A stretch of 64,000 nucleotides of DNA. Source: Streptomyces zhihengii. Lineage in GTDB: Bacteria > Actinomycetota > Actinomycetes > Streptomycetales > Streptomycetaceae. How positions within the stretch are numbered: position 1 is the stretch's first letter; every line of letters begins with the position of its first letter. The stretch covers positions 4,541,501 through 4,605,500 of the forward strand of contig NZ_JAFEJA010000001.1 of NCBI RefSeq assembly GCF_016919245.1, read 5' to 3'. The position numbers were made by a program, and so were the translations under genes. This document shows, piece by piece, positions 1 through 8,280 of this stretch. Under the pieces are notes generated by a model. That model did not search any database. It saw nothing but the letters and a program-made list of their open reading frames with translations, and was not told the origin of the DNA.

Positions 1-398
1 TGCGCCAGCCGTAGCTGGGCGGCGACGACGAACAGGGTGAGCAGCGCGACCAGCACGATCGCGGCGCGGGGCGGCAGGGTGCGCATCCCGGTGTAGAAGA
101 GCGGCACCGCGCACCAGGCGAAGCTGGGCGCGAGCACGACGAGGACCATCCACACGGCGACCACGCCGGCCAGCCAGAACAGCCGCCGGGGGGTGGCGCG
201 GCGGGCCCGCTGGGCGAACGCGGGGCCGAGCACGTAGAGCACGGCGAGCGCGGCCGAGAGCCCGATGATCCAGGGCGACCGCGGCTCCCAGGGGTGCCGC
301 AGCAGATAGCGGCTGAGGGAGGCGCCGAGCAGCAGGAAGAAGGCGATGTGCATGACGCGGGCCAACCAGTGGGCGTCGGGGTCGCGCTCGTGTTCCAC
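1..398 (-). CDS. SenS-like sensor histidine kinase, N-terminal part (cut by window edge)
   Basis: The gene runs off the left edge; only about 132 N-terminal residues are visible. Reading the minus strand from GTG at 398 (AGGAG about 10 nt upstream) gives a short hydrophilic start followed by four or five hydrophobic segments (for example AFFLLLGASL and WMVLVVLAPSFAW). This is the membrane module typical of actinobacterial two-component kinases of the DesK/SenS type; the kinase core is outside the window. The gene is divergent from an hbpS homologue 291 bp away. In Streptomyces reticuli the heme/redox-sensing kinase SenS is controlled by its secreted neighbour HbpS, so this is probably SenS, followed by senR outside the window. 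That assignment rests mainly on context. Confidence 0.72.
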   Translation of the reverse strand, partial: MEHERDPDAHWLARVMHIAFFLLLGASLSRYLLRHPWEPRSPWIIGLSAALAVLYVLGPAFAQRARRATPRRLFWLAGVVAVWMVLVVLAPSFAWCAVPLFYTGMRTLPPRAAIVLVALLTLFVVAAQLRLA

Positions 399-689
399 CG
401 TGCACCGTCTCCTTCCCGACGCGGCCGTGACCAGCCATGACGCATCCATCCTGACCCGGCGGGACCACATCGGCATCAACCGATCGGCTGACACGCCCGT
501 CGGCCGTCCCGCGCGGCGGACGCAGCCGCTCCGGCGACGGTGCGGCCCGGTGCGGGGCCGGAGGATCGATGTCAGAGCGAGACGCCCTCCCGGCCCGCTC
601 GACCGCGATCCCCGATCCATCCGTCTGTTCGACATGCGCGAACGGTCCGGATCCCCCGACGACCTCCCCGGTCCCAAGGAGTGCACACC
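399..689. promoter_or_regulatory. Divergent promoter region, senS-like kinase / hbpS
   Basis: This 291-bp gap between two divergent genes must carry both promoters. No clean -10/-35 pair or inverted repeat stands out by eye. In the known HbpS-SenS-SenR system the response regulator binds between the genes, so an operator is expected here but was not identified. Confidence 0.4.
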
Positions 690-1229
690 ATGAAGAAGGT
701 CCTGATCGGCAGTGCCGCAGCCGTCGCCGTCGCCGTCGGCGCGTTCGGAGCCGTCTCCGCCAACGCCGCGGCTCCGGCCGCGGAGACCCGTGCGGCGGTC
801 ACCGCGGACGTCTCGAACCGCAACCTCCAGCAGACCACCCACCTCACGGTCGAGGCCGCCACCAAGGCCGCGCAGGCGACGCTGAAGGCCGCCGAGAAGG
901 AGAACCAGCGGATCACCGTCTCCGTGGTCGACCGCAACGGCAACACCATCGTGACGCTGCGCGGCGACGGCGCCGGGCCGCAGTCCTTCGAGTCGGCCGA
1001 GCGCAAGGCGTACACCGCCGTGTCGTGGAACGCCCCGACCTCCGAGCTGGTGAAGCGTCTGGAGAACGCCCCCAACCTGAAGGACATCCCCGGCACCCTC
1101 TTCCTCGGCGGCGGTGCTCCGGTGCAGGTCAAGGGTGCGCCGATCGCCGGTATCGGTGTCGCGGGCGCGCCCAGCGGCGACCTGGACGAGAAGTTCGCGA
1201 AGGCGGGCGTCGCGGCGCTCAACCGCTGA
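690..1229 (+). CDS. hbpS: HbpS/GlcG-family secreted heme-binding protein
   Basis: A 179-residue protein with a Sec signal peptide (MKK, hydrophobic AAAVAVAVGAFGAVSANA, cleavage near AAA|PAA). The remainder is one GlcG/HbpS (DUF336) domain, recognised by the helix LTVEAATKAAQATLKAAEKE, the strand VSVVDRNGNTI, and the terminal GGAPVQV...GIGVAGAPSGDLDE segment. Family members bind heme or degradation products; S. reticuli HbpS is exported, senses heme, iron and redox stress, and modulates the kinase SenS. A SenS-like kinase gene lies divergently next door, which supports the same role. ATG at 690 follows a good aaggag 8 nt upstream. The length is close to that of known HbpS proteins. A strong hairpin follows the stop codon. 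Confidence 0.9.
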   Translation: MKKVLIGSAAAVAVAVGAFGAVSANAAAPAAETRAAVTADVSNRNLQQTTHLTVEAATKAAQATLKAAEKENQRITVSVVDRNGNTIVTLRGDGAGPQSFESAERKAYTAVSWNAPTSELVKRLENAPNLKDIPGTLFLGGGAPVQVKGAPIAGIGVAGAPSGDLDEKFAKAGVAALNR

Positions 1230-1249
1230 GGCTCTCGTCCCGATCGTGA

Positions 1250-1279
1250 CGGGCCCGGAGGCATCCGCCTCCGGGCCCG
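1250..1279 (+). terminator. Hairpin terminator after hbpS
   Basis: Perfect 13-bp stem (cgggcccggaggc / gcctccgggcccg) with an ATCC loop, starting 20 nt after the hbpS stop. There is no U-run, as is usual in Streptomyces. Confidence 0.7.
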
Positions 1280-1493
1280 CTCCCGTACAGGCCCGCGCCG
1301 GGGCCCGCAGACGGCGCCGAGCGCCCGGGCCCGCAGACCACGCCGGGCCGCCCTGTGCCCGGGCACGCCCCGCCCCGCCCCGCCCCGCACCCCGTGCCGG
1401 GCTGCCCGCCCCGCCCTCGGCGGAAGCCCGCCCCCGCCGCGCCCCGGGGCGACGTGCCCGGCGGGGGGTGGGCGGGGAATCTAGGATCGGCGT

Positions 1494-2888
1494 GTGGACC
1501 TGCGCTTTTCCTCCCGTGCCGCCGCCGTCGTCGTCTGCGCCGTCGTGGTGGCCGCGGCGGGGTGTACGCCGGCGGGCGGGGGCGTGCGGGGGCAGCCCGG
1601 GGCCGCGGGGCTGCGGGATCCGTACTTCCCGAAGCTCGGGAACGGCGGGTACGACGTCGGCCACTACGCGCTGACCCTGGACTGGGACCCGGCGAGCGGC
1701 CGTCTCACCGGCAGCGCCGAGGTCACCGCGCGGGCGACGCAGGATCTCAGCGCCTTCCATCTGGACCTGCACGGCATGACGGTCGGTTCCGTGACCGTCG
1801 ACGGCCGGGCCGCCGCAGCGAACCGGGCCGGTGACGAACTGGTCGTCCGCCCGCGCCGCGACATCGCCGAGGGCACCGTCTTCCGGACCGTGGTGCGGTA
1901 CGCGGGCGTCCCGCGGGCGGTCACGGACGCCGACAGCTCGCGCGAGGGATGGCTGAGGACACCGGGCGGGGCGATCGCCGTCGGGGAGCCCGCCGGCTCC
2001 GCCGCCTGGTTCCCCGGCAACCACCACCCGTCGGACAAGGCCACCTACGACATCACGGTCACCGTGCCCGAGGGGCTGCGGGCGGTCTCCAACGGGGTGC
2101 GGACCGGCGAGCACACCGCCGGCGGGCGCACGACGTCGGTCTGGCGGTCGGCCGAGCCGATGGCCGCCTATCTGGCGACCCTGGCCGTCGGCGATCTGCG
2201 GGTGACCTCGTCCCGTGCCGAGTCCGGGCTGCCGGTGGTGACCGCGGCGGATCCGGCGGTGGAGGCGGGGGCGAGCCGGCTGCTGCGCCGGGTGCCGGAG
2301 TTCCTGGCGTGGTGCGCGGAGCGCTTCGGCCCGTACCCGTTCTCCTCGACCGGCGCCGTCGTGGTGCCCGACGACCGGCTCGGCTACGCGCTGGAGACGC
2401 AGTCCCGCCCGGTCTTCCCGCTGGGGCAGTTCGACGAGGCGACGCTCGTGCACGAGATGGCGCACCAGTGGTTCGGCAACTCGGTGTCCCCCGAGTCCTG
2501 GCGGGACATCTGGCTGAACGAGGGCTTCGCGACCTACGCGGAGTGGCTGTGGCACGAGGACGCCGACGGCGTGTCCGTGGCGGAGAGCTTCCGAGAGGCG
2601 TACGCGTCGGACGCCAACTGGGCCTTCCCGCCCGCCGATCCGCCGGGCCCGGCCGATCTGTTCGGGCCGCCGGTGTACGAGCGGGGCGCGATGGTGCTGC
2701 ACCGGGTGCGCGCGGCCGTGGGCGACGAGACCTTCTTCCGGATCGTGCGGGGGTGGGCGGCGGAGCACCGCCACGGCAACGCGTCCACCGCGCAGTTCAC
2801 CGCGTACGTGGAGGAGAAGTCCGGGCGGGACCTGGACGCGGTGTGGGACGCCTGGCTGTACGGCGGCACCCGCCCGCCCCTCCCCTGA
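1494..2888 (+). CDS. M1-family zinc metallopeptidase lipoprotein
   Basis: A 464-residue protein with a lipoprotein signal peptide: basic start, hydrophobic run, then lipobox AAAGC with the lipidated Cys near residue 24. It carries the gluzincin signature HEMAH (His320, Glu321, His324) and the third zinc ligand Glu343 in NEGFATY, 19 residues after the second His, as in aminopeptidase N/leukotriene A4 hydrolase. It lacks the long C-terminal helical domain of full-length PepN, so it is a short M1 peptidase anchored outside the membrane. Substrates are probably extracellular peptides; specificity cannot be read from the sequence. The start chosen is GTG 1494; a GTG at 1492 is out of frame. It is a single gene facing terD. 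Confidence 0.9.
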   Translation: MDLRFSSRAAAVVVCAVVVAAAGCTPAGGGVRGQPGAAGLRDPYFPKLGNGGYDVGHYALTLDWDPASGRLTGSAEVTARATQDLSAFHLDLHGMTVGSVTVDGRAAAANRAGDELVVRPRRDIAEGTVFRTVVRYAGVPRAVTDADSSREGWLRTPGGAIAVGEPAGSAAWFPGNHHPSDKATYDITVTVPEGLRAVSNGVRTGEHTAGGRTTSVWRSAEPMAAYLATLAVGDLRVTSSRAESGLPVVTAADPAVEAGASRLLRRVPEFLAWCAERFGPYPFSSTGAVVVPDDRLGYALETQSRPVFPLGQFDEATLVHEMAHQWFGNSVSPESWRDIWLNEGFATYAEWLWHEDADGVSVAESFREAYASDANWAFPPADPPGPADLFGPPVYERGAMVLHRVRAAVGDETFFRIVRGWAAEHRHGNASTAQFTAYVEEKSGRDLDAVWDAWLYGGTRPPLP

Positions 2889-3025
2889 CCCGCCCGCCCG
2901 CCGCCGAGCAGCACCCACGGCGCCCGGGTCCGCCCCGCCCCCGCCCCACCCGTCCGCGCAGGCCGACCGCGCACGGCGAAGGCACCGGCCGCCCCCGCCC
3001 CCGCCCGCGGCCCGCACACGGCGAA

Positions 3026-3051
3026 GGCCCCGGCCGGGAGCGGCCGGGGCC
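3026..3051. terminator. Bidirectional hairpin between M1 peptidase and terD
   Basis: 10-bp perfect stem ggccccggcc / ggccggggcc with a 6-nt loop, between convergent stop codons; it can serve both transcripts. Confidence 0.6.
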
Positions 3052-3094
3052 CTGCGCGGTGTCGCGGGGGTGGGCGCGACGAGGTGCGGACGGC

Positions 3095-3670
3095 TCAGAT
3101 GCTGACGCCGAAGTCGCGGGCGATGCCCTCCAGGCCGGCGGCGTAACCCTGGCCGACCGCGCGGAACTTCCACTCCGCGCCGTTGCGGTAGAGCTCGCCG
3201 AAGACCATGGCGGTCTCCACGGCGGCGTCCTCGCTCAGGTCGTAGCGGGCGATCTCGGCGCCGCCGGCCTGGTTGACGATGCGGATGTAGGCGTTGCGCA
3301 CCTGGCCGAAGTTCTGCGAGCGGGCGACCGCGTCGTAGATGGAGACCGGGAAGACGATCTTGTCGACGTCGGCGGGGAGGCCCGCGAGGTTGACGTTGAT
3401 CTGCTCGTCGTCGCCGCCGCCCTCACCGGTGCGGTTGTCGCCGGTGTGGACGATGGTCTGGTCCGGCGTCGACTTGTTGTTGAAGAAGACGAAGTGCGCG
3501 TCGGACGCGACCTTGCCCGCGGGGTTGACCCCGATCGCGGAGGCGTCCAGGTCGAAGTCGGTGCCGGTGGTGGTGCGGACGTCCCAGCCGAGGCCGACGG
3601 TGACCGCGGTCAGGCCGGGCGCCTCCTTGGTGAGCGAGACGTTTCCGCCCTTGGACAGGCTTACTGCCAT
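3095..3670 (-). CDS. terD: TerD-family protein (tellurium resistance/calcium-binding stress protein)
   Basis: A 191-residue TerD-domain protein occupying the whole length: [20 protein letters not shown] at the N-terminus, GLGWDVR, the acidic calcium-site segment [11 protein letters not shown], and the C-terminal [20 protein letters not shown] block. TerD proteins bind Ca2+ and are linked to tellurite, phage and membrane stress; streptomycetes carry many copies and several affect development. The start is ATG 3670 with an aagggga ribosome site; a longer reading from 3730 lacks family similarity. Transcribed alone, convergent with the M1 peptidase. Confidence 0.95.
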   Translation of the reverse strand: MAVSLSKGGNVSLTKEAPGLTAVTVGLGWDVRTTTGTDFDLDASAIGVNPAGKVASDAHFVFFNNKSTPDQTIVHTGDNRTGEGGGDDEQINVNLAGLPADVDKIVFPVSIYDAVARSQNFGQVRNAYIRIVNQAGGAEIARYDLSEDAAVETAMVFGELYRNGAEWKFRAVGQGYAAGLEGIARDFGVSI

Positions 3671-3820
3671 TGGGAAGTCCCCTTCGGTTCGTGAGTGCGG
3701 GCTTCGCACTGTCTGCGAAGCTACCGTCATCCGTCATAACGCGGGCAGGGCTCCGGCAGGTTCCGCGAACCGGCGGAAAAGCGGATGACGGGCCCCCGTG
3801 GGCGCGGGACCATGGGTGTC

Positions 3821-4249
3821 ATGTCCGGGCCCTACATCATCCGCGGTTCGGTCTCCCTGCCGGAGGCCGAGCTCCAGTGGCGTTTCTCGCGGTCCTCGGG
3901 ACCGGGCGGCCAGCACGTCAACACCAGTGACTCCCAGGTGGAGCTGCGCTTCGACCTGGCGGCGACCGATGCCCTGCCGCCGGTGTGGAAGGAGCGGGCG
4001 CTGGAACGGCTCGCGGGCCGGCTGGTGGGCGGGGTGATCGCCGTTCGCGCTTCGGAGCACCGCTCGCAGTGGCGCAACCGCGAGACGGCGGCCGTGCGTC
4101 TGGCGTCCCTGCTCGCCGAGGCGACGGCGCCCCCGCCGAGGCCGCGCCGGGCGACCCGGATCCCCCGGGGCATCAACGAGCGGCGGCTGCGCGAGAAGAA
4201 GCAGCGCGCGGAGACGAAGCGCGGGCGCTCGGGCCGCGACTGGTCCTGA
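3821..4249 (+). CDS. arfB: Peptidyl-tRNA hydrolase ArfB (YaeJ/ICT1 type)
   Basis: About 142 residues. A codon-independent release factor that enters the A site of stalled ribosomes and hydrolyses peptidyl-tRNA. The catalytic GGQ (Gly29-Gly30-Gln31) sits in SSGPGGQHVNTSDSQVELRF, and the C-terminus is the basic tail (RREKKQRAETKRGRSGR type) that occupies the mRNA channel. Full release factors are much longer and have codon-reading domains absent here. The start is uncertain: ATGs at 3785, 3812 and 3821 are in frame; 3821 (MSGPYIIRGSVS) fits the family start. No strong ribosome site is seen for any of them. Confidence 0.9.
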   Translation: MSGPYIIRGSVSLPEAELQWRFSRSSGPGGQHVNTSDSQVELRFDLAATDALPPVWKERALERLAGRLVGGVIAVRASEHRSQWRNRETAAVRLASLLAEATAPPPRPRRATRIPRGINERRLREKKQRAETKRGRSGRDWS

Positions 4250-4395
4250 CACAGGGCGCGCCCCCGCGAACCGGGTCCGCCCCCGAAGCTCGCGCCCGCC
4301 CTCCGGGCTGGTCCACGGGACCCGCCCCGAAGCCCGGTCCCGACCCACAGGGCGCGCCCCCGCGAGCCGAATCCCTCCGGGAGAGCCCGGCGGCC

Positions 4396-4959
4396 TCACC
4401 CCAGGTGCCGGTACCGCCCCTTGAAGTACGTCAGCGGACCGCCGTCGCCGCCGGCCGACGCCGTCAGGACCCGGCCCACCACCAGCGTGTGGTCGCCCGC
4501 CTCGACGCGCTGCTCGGTGCGGCACTCCAGCGTCGCGAGCGCGTCCCCGATGAGCGGTGCGCCGCACACCCCGCCGCGTTCGTACGCCAGGTCCTCGAAG
4601 AGGAGCCGGTCGCTGACCCGTCCCTTCATCGCGAACCGTCCGGCGATCTGCCGCTGGTTTTCGGCCAGCACGGAGACGCCCCACAGCGGCTGCTCCGCCA
4701 GCAGGTCGTCCATCCGGGACCCGTTGCGCAGGCTCACCAGGACCAGCGGCGGGTCGAGGGAGACCGACATGAACGCCGTCGCCGTCATGCCCACGTCCTC
4801 GCCGCGCGGTCCGTGGTCGGCGTCGCGGGCGGTGATCAGCACCACTCCGGCTGCCAGTCTCGCCATCGCGGCGCGGAACTCGTCGTTGCTCACCCCCTCA
4901 GGATGGGGGACGGCGGGGGCGGTGCTGGTGGCGATCGTCGTAGGGAACACACCCGGCAC
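4396..4959 (-). CDS. Flavin reductase-like domain protein
   Basis: A 187-residue protein made of one flavin-reductase-like (FMN-binding split barrel) domain: EFRAAMARLAAGVVLITA, GMTATAFMSVSLDPPLVLVS, a middle NGSRM...VSVLAENQ stretch, and the closing PLTYFKGRYRHLG. Such enzymes supply FMNH2 to two-component monooxygenases or act alone as NAD(P)H:FMN reductases. No monooxygenase gene is adjacent, so the partner is unknown. The start given is GTG 4959; a GTG at 4893 directly after gaggggg is an alternative that removes 22 poorly conserved residues. Convergent with arfB. Confidence 0.88.
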   Translation of the reverse strand: MPGVFPTTIATSTAPAVPHPEGVSNDEFRAAMARLAAGVVLITARDADHGPRGEDVGMTATAFMSVSLDPPLVLVSLRNGSRMDDLLAEQPLWGVSVLAENQRQIAGRFAMKGRVSDRLLFEDLAYERGGVCGAPLIGDALATLECRTEQRVEAGDHTLVVGRVLTASAGGDGGPLTYFKGRYRHLG

Positions 4960-5238
4960 GCTAGCCGGGGCGCCGCGCGGAGCGCATCGGGCCCTGGGAC
5001 CAGCCGAGTCCTAGGACTTCCGGCCATCGGGGAGGTACATTTCCGGCACGGTTGCCCGTGGTTCACCCGTACGTTCCCGAAATGCCGTGTGCCGTACGCC
5101 GGGTCGTCTCCCCGGAAGGGGTCGGTCGGGGGTGAGGGGAGGCCGCGGAGGCGGCCGGGGGAAGTCCCTGACATGGTTGTGTGTTCAAGAAGATGACGGC
5201 GGGAGGCCGTCGCGCTGATCTGATCCTTCATCACCTGT
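4960..5238. other. Intergenic region upstream of cdgB and the flavin reductase
   Basis: Holds the divergent promoters of the flavin reductase and cdgB. No convincing small gene is visible; the cdgB side ends at the BldD box. Confidence 0.4.
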
Positions 5239-5254
5239 TGTGACTTGAGTCACA
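5239..5254. promoter_or_regulatory. BldD operator upstream of cdgB
   Basis: Perfect 16-bp palindrome TGTGACTTGAGTCACA, about 130 bp before the cdgB ATG. It matches the BldD box (two GTnAC-type half sites). BldD with c-di-GMP represses sporulation genes and, in S. coelicolor, is reported to bind the cdgA and cdgB promoters, so this is the expected feedback site. Confidence 0.88.
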
Positions 5255-5383
5255 GAGCCGACTATTTGTTGACCCTGTGTACCGAGGGGACAGCTCGCTG
5301 TGATTCAGTGGCTGGAACACCCGCTACGAGGAAGCCGATCAGAATCCTGGAGTTTGCTGTCGAGGTCTCGGGGAGAGCGAGCG

Positions 5384-7018
5384 ATGGAGACCGAGTCGGA
5401 GCCCTACGTCCGTCTTGCGACCTTGCGACAGCTGCACCAGGTGGTCGCGGAGCTGAACACCGCCCGCAGCCTGGCGGACACCCTGCAGACCGTCGCCGAC
5501 GGCATCGTCACCGGGCTCGGCTACGAGCTGGCGTGTGTGAATCTCGTCCGCCCCGACGGTGACCTGGTCGTCGCCGCGTTCGCCGGGAGCGCCGCCGCCG
5601 AGGCCCTGATCACCGGCCGGGTCGGCTCCCGTGCCTCCTGGGACCGCCGGCTGACCATGGGCGAGGGCTGGGGCGACCTGCGGTTCATACCCCACACCGA
5701 GGGCTGGGTGCTGATCGAGGACGACGTCCCGCAGTGGCACACCGACGGTCCCGAGCCGCGGTTCGAGGACGAATGGCACCCCCACGACCGCCTCTACGCG
5801 CCGATGTACGCCTCGGGCGGCGGGCGCGAACTGCTCGGCGTCATCTCCGTGGACCGGCCGCGCAACGGCCGCCGGCCCGGCCCCTGGGGCCAGGAGGCGC
5901 TCCAGATGTACGCCTCGCAGTCCGGCATCGCCATCAGCAACGCCCGGCTGCGCGCCAACATGCAGCGCGCCCTGGTCCGCCTGGAGCGCGAGCAGCAGGC
6001 GCTGCGCGCCAGCGAGGAATCATTCCGGCAGGCCTTCGAGTACGCGCCCAGCGGTATGGCCATCGCCGAGATGGGCGGTGACCAGCACGGACGGCTGCTG
6101 CGCACCAATGACGCGCTGTGCCGGCTGCTGGGCCGGCCCGCCTCCGCCATGCGGCGCTACTCCTTCGCCGACCTCGTTCACCCCGAGGACGTCGGCACCC
6201 TGCTGCGCACCTCCGCGGAGGGCGGCCGGGCGGAGATCAGGCTCGGCCGCAGGGACGGCGCCTACATCTGGGTCTCGCTGCGCAACTCCGTCGTCGCGGA
6301 CACCGCCGACGGCCCCCGCTTCCTCCTCACCCACGTCGAGGACATCGAGGACCGCAAGCGCCACGAGCTCGCGCTCGCCCACCGCGCCTCGCACGACGCC
6401 CTCACCGGGCTGCCCAACAGCGCCGAGCTCCGGGCCCGGCTGAGCGCCCGGCTCTGCGAGCGGCCGAACGCCCCTTACACGTCCGACATCGAGGCCCTCG
6501 ACGCCGCCTACGACGGCGACGGGTACTCCGGGGACGGCTTCGGCTTCGACGCCCTCGGCGGCCGCCCCTACGACCACCACGTCCACATGGTGGCGCCGGA
6601 CGGTGACATCGACGACGGCACCAAGGGCATGGCGGTCCTCTTCTGCGACTTGGACGGTTTCAAGTCGATCAACGACCGGTTCGGGCACCAGACCGGTGAC
6701 GCGGTGCTGGTCGAGGTCGCGCGCCGGCTCACCACCGGCGTGCGGGACGGGGACACCGTCGCCCGGCTCGGCGGCGACGAATTCGTGGTCCTCGCCGACG
6801 GCCTGGGCGCCGCGGACGCCGCCGACCTCGCCGTACGCCTGCGGAACGCGATCATCCTCCCGATCCGGGTCGGCGGCCGGGGTGTCCGGGTCGGTGCGAG
6901 CTTCGGCATCGGCTGGGCGGAGTGCGGGATGTCCGTCGAGGAGGTCCTCCAGTCCGCCGACCAGCGGATGTACGTGGAGAAGCGGTCCCGTGCCAAGGTC
7001 CACCGCCGGGCCGGATGA
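5384..7018 (+). CDS. cdgB: Diguanylate cyclase CdgB (GAF-PAS-GGDEF)
   Basis: A 544-residue cytosolic protein that makes cyclic di-GMP from two GTP. Domains in order: GAF (about 15-195), coiled linker, PAS/PAC (about 205-330, ending HVEDIEDRKRHE), GGDEF (about 345-540). The active-site motif GGDEF is intact at residues 463-467 and the inhibitory RxxD site (RDGD) lies five residues before it, so it should be active and product-inhibited. An acidic, glycine-rich insert of about 50 residues splits the start of the GGDEF domain (after HDALTGLPNS, before VLFCDLDGFKS). ATG 5384 follows gggaga; an upstream in-frame GTG at 5300 has no such site. Architecture and the BldD box match S. coelicolor CdgB, which controls aerial development. 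Confidence 0.93.
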   Translation: METESEPYVRLATLRQLHQVVAELNTARSLADTLQTVADGIVTGLGYELACVNLVRPDGDLVVAAFAGSAAAEALITGRVGSRASWDRRLTMGEGWGDLRFIPHTEGWVLIEDDVPQWHTDGPEPRFEDEWHPHDRLYAPMYASGGGRELLGVISVDRPRNGRRPGPWGQEALQMYASQSGIAISNARLRANMQRALVRLEREQQALRASEESFRQAFEYAPSGMAIAEMGGDQHGRLLRTNDALCRLLGRPASAMRRYSFADLVHPEDVGTLLRTSAEGGRAEIRLGRRDGAYIWVSLRNSVVADTADGPRFLLTHVEDIEDRKRHELALAHRASHDALTGLPNSAELRARLSARLCERPNAPYTSDIEALDAAYDGDGYSGDGFGFDALGGRPYDHHVHMVAPDGDIDDGTKGMAVLFCDLDGFKSINDRFGHQTGDAVLVEVARRLTTGVRDGDTVARLGGDEFVVLADGLGAADAADLAVRLRNAIILPIRVGGRGVRVGASFGIGWAECGMSVEEVLQSADQRMYVEKRSRAKVHRRAG

Positions 7019-7105
7019 GGCGCAGGACACCCGATGGGGTGAGTGGAACCGGGTAGGCTCGCCTGGCGTCAGCATTGTGCTGACGAGATGGTGAGGAGTG
7101 ACTGG

Positions 7106-8095
7106 ATGACGGCCGCGAACAACGGCGCAGGCACGCCCGAGAACGACGACCCGTTCGGCTACCTGTACGAGGACGGTCAGGCGGCGGGTGCCACCCCGCC
7201 CGGCCAGGGGCGCGGTTACGGCTACCCCGGTCCGGCCGCGCAGCCCGGTGTGCCGCGCACCTCGTACAACCAGGTCCGCACGGTCGGCGAGCGCCGTCAG
7301 TACACCCAGCCGCAGGTCCCGCCGCAGCAGGGCCACGGTCAGCAGGGCGGCTACGGTCAGCAGCAGCAGGGCTACGGCCAGCCGACCGCCGCCTACGCGG
7401 CTCCGGAGACCTACCCGGGCGGCCCGCAGACGCGGCAGACGTCCGTGTCCCCGCAGGGCGGCCACGGCCGCGGCGGCGGCCCGAACACCCGGGGTCTGCT
7501 GATCGGCGCCATCGCGGTGGTCGCGGTCGTGGTGATAGGCATCGGCGCCGCGCTGATGACGAGCGGTGACGAGAAGGACAAGGCGAACGGCGAGCCCGGC
7601 ACCGGCGGTTCCCCCACGGCGGCGGAGTCCGTGAAGCCGAGCGAGCAGCCGTCGAAGGACCCCGAGGGCCCGGTCGAGCTGCCCAAGCAGGACGCCGCCA
7701 CCCTCTCGCTGGGCGGCCCGGCGACCGCGGCGAACACCGTCCCCGGCGCCAAGGGCACCGGCGGCGGCTATGTGATGTTCAACGGTGAGGGCGGCTCGGC
7801 GAGCTGGTCCGTGGACGTGCCGGAGGCCGGCGCGTACACGATGTACCTCACCTACAGCGTGCCCGGCAAGGACGCGAAGACCTCGCTCACGATCAACGGG
7901 CAGACGCCCCGCGAGCTGAACATGGCGAACTTCGCGAAGGCCGGAGAGGGCGACTGGGAGAAGGGGTGGACCAACACCTACGCCTACGTCAACCTCAACA
8001 AGGGCAAGAACGACCTGAAGATCTCCTGCGAGGCGGGCAACCAGTGCGACGCCTACCTGGACCAGGTCTGGCTGGAGGCCGGCCAGAAGGGCTGA
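7106..8095 (+). CDS. Membrane-anchored protein with C-terminal carbohydrate-binding-like domain
   Basis: 329 residues. The N-terminal 130 are disordered and rich in Gly, Gln, Tyr and Pro, with repeated GYGQ units (QGGYGQQQQGYGQ). One membrane helix follows (GLLIGAIAVVAVVVIGIGAA), then a Ser/Pro/Glu linker and a C-terminal beta-sandwich of about 125 residues resembling CBM6/CBM35 modules (GGYVMFNGEGGSASWSVDV, YTMYLTYSVPGKDAKTSLTI, CDAYLDQVWLE). The likely topology is a cytosolic low-complexity tail with an external sugar-binding domain. ATG 7106 has a gaggag site. It follows cdgB by 87 bp, but co-transcription is unproven. Ligand and function are unknown. Confidence 0.8.
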   Translation: MTAANNGAGTPENDDPFGYLYEDGQAAGATPPGQGRGYGYPGPAAQPGVPRTSYNQVRTVGERRQYTQPQVPPQQGHGQQGGYGQQQQGYGQPTAAYAAPETYPGGPQTRQTSVSPQGGHGRGGGPNTRGLLIGAIAVVAVVVIGIGAALMTSGDEKDKANGEPGTGGSPTAAESVKPSEQPSKDPEGPVELPKQDAATLSLGGPATAANTVPGAKGTGGGYVMFNGEGGSASWSVDVPEAGAYTMYLTYSVPGKDAKTSLTINGQTPRELNMANFAKAGEGDWEKGWTNTYAYVNLNKGKNDLKISCEAGNQCDAYLDQVWLEAGQKG

Positions 8096-8147
8096 CGCCC
8101 CTTGGGCCCGCGGCGCCTCCCGGTGCCGCGCCCGGCGAACGTGTCAC

Positions 8148-8175
8148 GGAGCCCCTCGCGCGAGCGGGGGGCTCC
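8148..8175. terminator. Bidirectional hairpin terminator
   Basis: 12-bp stem with one mismatch (ggagcccctcgc / gcggggggctcc) and a GCGA loop, between two convergent genes. Confidence 0.6.
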
Positions 8176-8280
8176 GCGGCGTTCGGGGGCGGCGCGCTCC
8201 CGGGGGCGGGCGCGGGGTCGGGGCGGATCGCGACGAAGGGGGCGCGGGGCGCGACCGGATGCGGGGGCGGTTCCGGCGGG

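Noticed and set aside
540..1390. Long overlapping reading frames around hbpS on both strands
   Set aside because: They are shadows created by GC-rich codon bias; only the 690-1229 frame has a ribosome site, a signal peptide and family similarity.
3734..5196. Long minus- and plus-strand frames over arfB and the flavin reductase
   Set aside because: Low-complexity Arg/Pro/Gly translations with no domain; they conflict with the two clearly recognisable genes.
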